Shown here piece by piece: positions 59,274-64,000 of a stretch of DNA of 64,000 bases (position 1 is the first letter of the stretch; each line of letters starts with the position of its first letter). The stretch is from positions 94,347 through 158,346 of the forward strand of contig NZ_DAMACX010000004.1 in assembly GCF_031998825.1 (NCBI RefSeq), read 5' to 3'. The DNA comes from Pseudescherichia sp031998825 (lineage in GTDB: Bacteria > Pseudomonadota > Gammaproteobacteria > Enterobacterales > Enterobacteriaceae). A program made the position numbers and the translations under genes. The notes beneath the pieces are model-generated. The model did not search any database and was not told the DNA's origin. It saw only the letters and a list, made by a program, of their open reading frames with translations.

Positions 59274-60254
59274 TTAGGCGCTGGCGCGTTCAATAAAGCG
59301 CCAGTCCATCATTACCCGCTCCGCCGGGGTATCGGGGTTGTCGATTTTGTTCAGCAGCAGCGCTACCGCCTTACGGCCAATCTGCAGGGAGGGTTGCGCC
59401 ACGGTGCTGAGCTGGGGCGAAACCATCTCCGCTAGCGGCGTGCCGTCAAAGCCCACCACGGCGATGTCGTCCGGCATCGTCAGCCCCGCCTGGGCTATCG
59501 CCAGCAGTGCGCCAGCGGCCAGGGTATCGGAGACGGCAAACACCGCATCCGGACGCTCATCGGCACGCAGCAGCGTCTCCATCGCCGCCCTGCCCGCGTT
59601 AAAGCTCAGCTCGCTGGCGTACTCCACCGCCGTCCAGCTGCGGCCGTTTTGCTCCAGCACGCTTTTATAACCCCGCTCGCGCAGGCGGGCATATTTATAG
59701 CTCAGGTCGTGGTTAATCAGCGCAATCCGCTGGCGGCCCCGGTTGATCAGATGCTGAATCACAAACTGAGAGGCATCAATATCGTTAATGCCGACGCAGG
59801 AGACGCTCCCCTCATCGGCATACTCGGCGCACTGAACCCAGGGTGCCTGACCAATCATGGTCGTCAGCTCCGGCAGCTTAGAGAAGGCATCCATGGTAAT
59901 GATCCCATCGACAATTTTCCCTGACAGCAGGGTCAGCGCCGAGCGGGAGCGCGCCATGTCCGAGCCGGTATTGCACAGCAGAATGCGGTAGCCATTTCTC
60001 TCCGCCTCCTCCTCAATACCTTTCACCACCTCGGCGCAGAACGGGTTAGCGATGTTCGATACCAGCACGAGGATCATATAGCTCCGGGCGGTGCGCAGCT
60101 GGCGGGCCAGCAGGTTAGGCTGGTAGTTGCTCTCTTCAATCGCCGCCAGCACGCGCTCGCGGTTGTGTGGCTTCACAGACCCGCTGTGGTTGATGACTCG
60201 GGAGACCGTCGCTACCGACACTCCTGCCAGGCGAGCAATTTTTTGAATTGACAT
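59274..60254 (-). CDS. LacI-family sugar repressor
   Basis: This 326-residue regulator has the LacI helix-turn-helix (MSIQKIARLAGVSVATVSRV), hinge helix (ARQLRTARS...) and the periplasmic-binding-like effector domain (MILVLVSNIANPFCAEVVKG, DAVFAVSDTLAAGALLAIAQ, IAVVGFDGTPLAEMVSPQLS). The adjacent dehydrogenase-isomerase-permease operon is preceded by two GTAATCGATTAC palindromes, which are typical LacI-family operators, so it most likely represses that operon. The effector sugar is unknown. Confidence 0.92.
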   Translation of the reverse strand: MSIQKIARLAGVSVATVSRVINHSGSVKPHNRERVLAAIEESNYQPNLLARQLRTARSYMILVLVSNIANPFCAEVVKGIEEEAERNGYRILLCNTGSDMARSRSALTLLSGKIVDGIITMDAFSKLPELTTMIGQAPWVQCAEYADEGSVSCVGINDIDASQFVIQHLINRGRQRIALINHDLSYKYARLRERGYKSVLEQNGRSWTAVEYASELSFNAGRAAMETLLRADERPDAVFAVSDTLAAGALLAIAQAGLTMPDDIAVVGFDGTPLAEMVSPQLSTVAQPSLQIGRKAVALLLNKIDNPDTPAERVMMDWRFIERASA

Positions 60255-60331
60255 AACGACGACACATCCTGCGGTTAACGCTTATTACAGCAGGCTACCA
60301 TAAAACCGCTGTCCGGCGAACCGGCAGCGGC

Positions 60332-61483
60332 TTAGCGGGCCACCCGCACCCAGCGCTGCTGCTGATGGCTTTTTATGATGGCATCAATAATAAACATCAC
60401 GTCGGCACCATCATAAAAAGAGGCAAACGAACAGGAGTTAGCCTCCGGCATCGTTCCGGCCCGCACCGCCTGGTAGAAGTTGGCCATCATGTTCTTAAAG
60501 GCGTCGGGCCAGCCCTCAATATGCCCGCCGGGAAAGTGTGCGCTACCGGCGACGTCGGGCATCATCAGCCCTGGATCGTCAGTGAGGATCTCGTTGGGGC
60601 GCTGGCGGTGCCCAATCCACAGTTGCTGGGGGATCTCCTGGTTCCAGCCCAGCGAACAGCTGCTGCCGTTGACCTCAAAGCTGAGGCGGTTTTTCCGCCC
60701 CGCGCTGACCTGGGAGACGCTAAAGCAGCCTTTGCTGCCGTCGGCAAAGCGCACCAGCACCGAGCCGCCGTCTTCGGTAGTAACCGGGCGATCCTCATAC
60801 TGCGCCTCATTTCCGCCTGCGCTGAAGGTCGCCCCGCCCTCCAGCCGCGCCTTGCGGGTCGGCCAGACGATCGCCAGATCGGCCATCACCTCGACAATTC
60901 TTTGCCCGGTGACAAACTGCAACGTATCGCACCAGTGCGAGCCGATATCGGCGACCGCCCGCGACGCACCGCCCAGCGTGGCATCCACTCGCCAGTTGTA
61001 GTCCGTCTCCAGCAGCATCCAGTCCTGAAGGTAGCTGCCGTAAACCGAGAAGAGCCGCCCGAGCCTGCCGTGGCGTTGCAGACTCGCCGCCTGCTGGACC
61101 ATGGCAAACTGGCGATAGACGAAGCTGACGCCGTGCACCACGCCTGCCTGCTCGGCCAGCGCCACCAGCTCCGTGGCCTCCTCGGGCGTCATGCAGAGCG
61201 GCTTCTCTGAGAAGACGTGCTTACCGGCGCGTAAAATTCGCCTGTTAATATCGGCATGAAGATGGTTTGGGGTACAGTTATGCACCACATCGATGCCGGG
61301 ATGGGCCAGCATGGCGTCGATGTCCCCAAAGGCAAAGGGCACGTTGAGCGCAGCGGCCTTCTGCTGCGCCGATTCAAGAGAGCGATCGCAGAGCGCCACG
61401 ACCTGCACATCCCCCAGTCGGCGCAGGGCTTCAGTGTGCGCCGGGCCAATAAACCCGCTGCCAACAATACCTACGCCGATCAT
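60332..61483 (-). CDS. Gfo/Idh/MocA-family sugar dehydrogenase
   Basis: This 383-residue oxidoreductase has an N-terminal Rossmann fold (IGVGIVGSGFIGPAHTEALR), the conserved CTPNHLHAD and SEKPLCMT motifs, with the catalytic-type lysine in EKP, and the histidine motif ADIGSHWCD. It oxidises a sugar or cyclitol with NAD(P). It overlaps the isomerase gene by four bases and is last in the three-gene operon. Confidence 0.92.
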   Translation of the reverse strand: MIGVGIVGSGFIGPAHTEALRRLGDVQVVALCDRSLESAQQKAAALNVPFAFGDIDAMLAHPGIDVVHNCTPNHLHADINRRILRAGKHVFSEKPLCMTPEEATELVALAEQAGVVHGVSFVYRQFAMVQQAASLQRHGRLGRLFSVYGSYLQDWMLLETDYNWRVDATLGGASRAVADIGSHWCDTLQFVTGQRIVEVMADLAIVWPTRKARLEGGATFSAGGNEAQYEDRPVTTEDGGSVLVRFADGSKGCFSVSQVSAGRKNRLSFEVNGSSCSLGWNQEIPQQLWIGHRQRPNEILTDDPGLMMPDVAGSAHFPGGHIEGWPDAFKNMMANFYQAVRAGTMPEANSCSFASFYDGADVMFIIDAIIKSHQQQRWVRVAR

Positions 61484-62544
61484 GATGCATCTCCTAATCC
61501 CAGCATGGCCCGTACGCTGGCCCGGTCACCGCCGCCTGCGGCAAAATCATCAAACGCCCGATCGGCCACCGGGATGATATGGCGGCGAATAAACTCGCTG
61601 CCCTCGCGTGCGCCGGCGTCGCCCTGTTTCAGACAGCACTCCCACTCCAGCACCGCCCAGCCGTCGTAGCCGTACTGCGTCAGCTTGCTAAAGATCGCTC
61701 CGAAGTCAATCTGCCCGTCCCCCGGCGAGCGGAAACGCCCGGCACGATCCACCCATGGCTGATAGCCGCCGTAGACGCCGCTGCGCCCGTTGATACGGAA
61801 CTCCGCATCCTTAACGTGGAAGGCTTTAATGCGGGCGTGATAGATGTCGATAAAAGCCAGGTAATCTATCTGCTGGAGCAGAAGATGGCTGGGATCGTAG
61901 AGAATATTGCAGCGAGGATGGTTATCCACGGCGGCAAGGAAGCGCTCGAAGGTCACCCCGTCGTGTAGATCTTCTCCCGGATGGATCTCAAAGCAGAGAT
62001 CGACCCCGCAGCGATCGAAACGATCCAGAATAGGCCGCCAGCGGCGAGCCAGCTCGGCGAAGGCCTCGTCGAGCAGCAGGGCATTGTGCGGCGGCCACGG
62101 GTAGAAGTAGGGCCACGCCAGCGCCCCGGAGAAGGTAGCGTGGCTGCGCAGGCCCAGCTTTTGTGAAGCCACGGCGGCCTGGCTCACCTTCTCTACCGCC
62201 CACGCCTGGCGCGCGGTGGGGTTGCCCCGCAGATGCTCGGGTGCAAAGTTATCGAAGGCGGCGTCGTAGGCTGGGTGCACGGCCACCAGTTGGCCCTCAA
62301 GATGCGTTGACAGCTCGCTAATCACCAGCCCGTAGGTCGCCAGCGTGCCGTTGATCTCATCGCAGTAGGTCTGGCTCAGCGCGGCCAGCTCTAAATCGAA
62401 AATATGCCGATGGTTGCAGGGAATTTGCAGCGCCTTGTAGCCCAGTCGCGCTGCCCACTCCGCCAACCCCTCCAGGGTGTTAAAGGGTGCCTCTTCTCCG
62501 ATAAACTGCGACAGAAAAATCCCCGGTCCCTGAACTGTTTTCAT
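61480..62544 (-). CDS. Xylose-isomerase-like sugar isomerase/epimerase
   Basis: This TIM-barrel protein has 354 residues from the ATG at 62544, chosen because GGAGGG lies 5 bases before it; the ATG at 62559 overlaps the permease stop. Metal-site type residues lie in VDLCFEIHPGEDLHDG, NILYDPSHLLLQQIDYLAFI and IKAFHVKDAEFRING. Members isomerise or epimerise sugars and keto-sugars. With the partner dehydrogenase the pair resembles E. coli YcjR/YcjS, which handle 3-keto sugars; that parallel is only suggestive. Confidence 0.9.
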   Translation of the reverse strand: MKTVQGPGIFLSQFIGEEAPFNTLEGLAEWAARLGYKALQIPCNHRHIFDLELAALSQTYCDEINGTLATYGLVISELSTHLEGQLVAVHPAYDAAFDNFAPEHLRGNPTARQAWAVEKVSQAAVASQKLGLRSHATFSGALAWPYFYPWPPHNALLLDEAFAELARRWRPILDRFDRCGVDLCFEIHPGEDLHDGVTFERFLAAVDNHPRCNILYDPSHLLLQQIDYLAFIDIYHARIKAFHVKDAEFRINGRSGVYGGYQPWVDRAGRFRSPGDGQIDFGAIFSKLTQYGYDGWAVLEWECCLKQGDAGAREGSEFIRRHIIPVADRAFDDFAAGGGDRASVRAMLGLGDAS

Positions 62545-62558
62545 ACTACCCTCCACCA

Positions 62559-63800
62559 TTAAGCCCGCTCGTTGTCGTCATATTTGAATGTAAACAGGAA
62601 TACCAGCGCGATAGCGGCAGCGGCGACGGCCGGGATCCACCAGAAGGTGACCCACGCCTGGGGTACAGCCTGCCCGGCAACCAGCCGGTTATAGAGTGCA
62701 CCGGAGATCTGCGAGCCGAGCAGCATCCCGATGCCGTAGGTGAACATGACGATCATGCTTTGCGCCTGGCCTTTGACCTTTGCCCCGGCCACGCGGTCGG
62801 TATAGATAAAGCCTACGACAAAGAAGAAGTCGTAGCAGATGCCGTGCAGTAAAATACCGAGATAGAGCAGGAAGCGTGTCTCTTCGCTCACCCCGAGCGC
62901 GAAGAATGCATAGCGCACGAACCAGGCAAACATACCGATCAGCAGCATGTACTTCACGCCGAGGCGGCGGAAAAGCAGCGGGATGACCAGCATAAAGACA
63001 ATTTCGGACATCTGGCCGAAGGACATGGCGGTGCTGACGTCCCCTACCCCGGCATCCGCCAGGTACGAGGCGGTGTAGGCGTAGTAGGTGCCGAGCGGCA
63101 CGGAGATGAGCATGGCGCAGAGCGAGAAGACAAAGAAGTGGCGTGTTTTTAACAGGGCGAAGGCATCGGCGCAGAAGAGATCGCGTACCGCCACCGGCAG
63201 CCCTTTGGCGGGCGCAGGGGTATGCGGCAGCGTCAGACTATAGAGCGCCAGCAGCACCGAACAGGCCGCCGCCACCATAAAGATATTGACGCTCGCCGCA
63301 ATGCCGGTGACGCCGATAAATATCCCCGCCACGATCCAGCCGATGGTGCCAAACACGCGCACTACCGGGAAGGTCTTATCGACGTTTGCCAGACTATGGA
63401 AGGCGATGTTGTTGGTGAGCGCCAGGGTTGGCATATAGCAGAGCGTATAGCCAAACAGCAGACCAATCAGCAGCGCGCCGTTTTGGGCAATCAGCGCCTG
63501 CGGAACAAACCAGAGAATGGCCGCCCCGGCGAGGTGCATCACCGCCATCACCTTCTGCGAGGCGAAGAAGCGATCCACCAGCATTCCCAGCACAAACGGC
63601 GAGAGAATCGAGGCGATCGGCCCGGCTGAAAAGGCGTCGCCAATCAGCAGAGCCATATTGTGCTGGGTCATCACAAGGCCCAGCGTGACGGACCAGCTTC
63701 CCCAGATAAAGAACTGGAGAAACATCATCAGGGACAGTCTTGGCACGAGCAGTCGGTGTTGCACCTGCCCCTTAGCGCTACTTTCGGTTGTTGACACCAT
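62559..63800 (-). CDS. NupG-like MFS sugar/nucleoside permease
   Basis: This 413-residue permease has 12 membrane segments and resembles the NupG/YegT group of proton symporters (LSLMMFLQFFIWGSWSVTLG, NIAFHSLANVDKTFPVVRVF, GTIGWIVAGIFIG). It likely imports the substrate of the two enzymes downstream. It is first in the operon, and two tandem palindromes lie 23-66 bases upstream of its ATG. Confidence 0.9.
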   Translation of the reverse strand: MVSTTESSAKGQVQHRLLVPRLSLMMFLQFFIWGSWSVTLGLVMTQHNMALLIGDAFSAGPIASILSPFVLGMLVDRFFASQKVMAVMHLAGAAILWFVPQALIAQNGALLIGLLFGYTLCYMPTLALTNNIAFHSLANVDKTFPVVRVFGTIGWIVAGIFIGVTGIAASVNIFMVAAACSVLLALYSLTLPHTPAPAKGLPVAVRDLFCADAFALLKTRHFFVFSLCAMLISVPLGTYYAYTASYLADAGVGDVSTAMSFGQMSEIVFMLVIPLLFRRLGVKYMLLIGMFAWFVRYAFFALGVSEETRFLLYLGILLHGICYDFFFVVGFIYTDRVAGAKVKGQAQSMIVMFTYGIGMLLGSQISGALYNRLVAGQAVPQAWVTFWWIPAVAAAAIALVFLFTFKYDDNERA

Positions 63801-63822
63801 TTTATCGCCTCACCTGTGAAAA

Positions 63823-63866
63823 GTAATCGATTACAAAACGCGGTCAATAGAAAAGTAATCGATTAC
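63823..63866 (-). promoter_or_regulatory. Two tandem LacI-family operators
   Basis: GTAATCGATTAC occurs at 63823-63834 and 63855-63866, each followed by AAAAC, with centres 32 bases apart (about three helical turns). The spacing suits cooperative binding by the LacI-type protein encoded at 59274-60254. Confidence 0.85.
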
Positions 63867-63930
63867 AAAACAGTTTGCCTGTGGGTTAGATGAGATCTGG
63901 GAGAGGGGTCACGATAAATAATATCCAGAA

Positions 63931-64000
63931 CGCCGGGTGGCGCTATCGCTTACCCGGCCTACAACGGCAAACCGTGCACTGTGTAGGCCCGGCAAGCGGA
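63931..64000. repeat. REP pair at the window edge
   Basis: A REP-type unit, GCCGGGTGGCGCT...TTACCCGGCCTAC (63932-63962), is followed by the beginning of an inverted copy, GTAGGCCCGGCAAGCGGA, that runs out of the window. It belongs to the family seen at 56767-56844. Confidence 0.75.

Noticed and set aside
1..64000. CRISPR arrays, IS elements, prophage genes
   Set aside because: No regularly spaced repeats, transposases or phage genes were seen anywhere in the window.

Overview
This window is chromosomal DNA from a gamma-proteobacterium of the family Enterobacteriaceae, close to Enterobacter, Lelliottia, Kosakonia or Klebsiella. The evidence is the order entF-ybdZ-fes / fepA at the left, ybdK-ybdJ in the middle and ramA-ramR-nfsB at the right. 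This matches the E. coli/Salmonella nfsB-ybdJ-ybdK-entD-fepA-fes-entF neighbourhood, with large insertions. I see no tRNA, rRNA, CRISPR array, IS element or prophage gene.

Left edge (1-4958): the enterobactin module. It holds the 5' end of entF, the MbtH-like ybdZ, the cytoplasmic esterase fes, and the divergent outer-membrane receptor fepA, with a conserved Fur-type region between fes and fepA. entD, which adjoins fepA in E. coli, is not here.

Centre (about 5000-41900): an apparently complete second flagellar system of the Flag-2 / lateral type. Its blocks are lafZ plus an exported partner; lafW-flgLKJIHGFEDCB; flgA; flgMN plus a giant three-domain glycosyltransferase; fliJIHGFE-lafK; fliMNPQR-flhBA; an NlpC/P60 hydrolase; lafU(motB)-lafT(motA)-lafS(sigma28)-lafF(fliL)-lafE(fliK)-lafD(fliT)-lafC(fliS)-lafB(fliD); and the flagellin lafA. 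No reading frame looks broken. Two near-identical sigma54 promoters (flgB and lafB operons) fit control by LafK. A shared sigma28-like motif precedes flgM and lafA and fits control by LafS. The glycosyltransferase follows flgMN and so may share the flagellin-type promoter. FlgJ lacks its muramidase domain, while an NlpC/P60 endopeptidase overlaps motB, which suggests a substitution. FliM lacks the CheY-binding N-terminal peptide and no che genes are present, which suggests a motor without chemotactic switching.

Right accessory part (41982-54858): a class III aminotransferase, a YdfG-like dehydrogenase, a small unknown gene, a polar amino-acid ABC importer and a MocR-type regulator probably form one amino-compound uptake and catabolism module. 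An 11-base motif is shared by two of its promoter regions. Then come ybdK, ybdJ, and a second iron module made of a periplasmic enterochelin-esterase-like protein and a TonB-dependent siderophore receptor, divergent around a Fur-like palindrome.

Right end (54906-64000): ramA and ramR with the classic RamR operator, nfsB, a REP pair, an Xre/MmyB-type regulator divergent from a DHA2 efflux pump, and a LacI-controlled sugar operon (MFS permease, sugar isomerase, Gfo/Idh/MocA dehydrogenase) with two tandem palindromic operators upstream of the permease.
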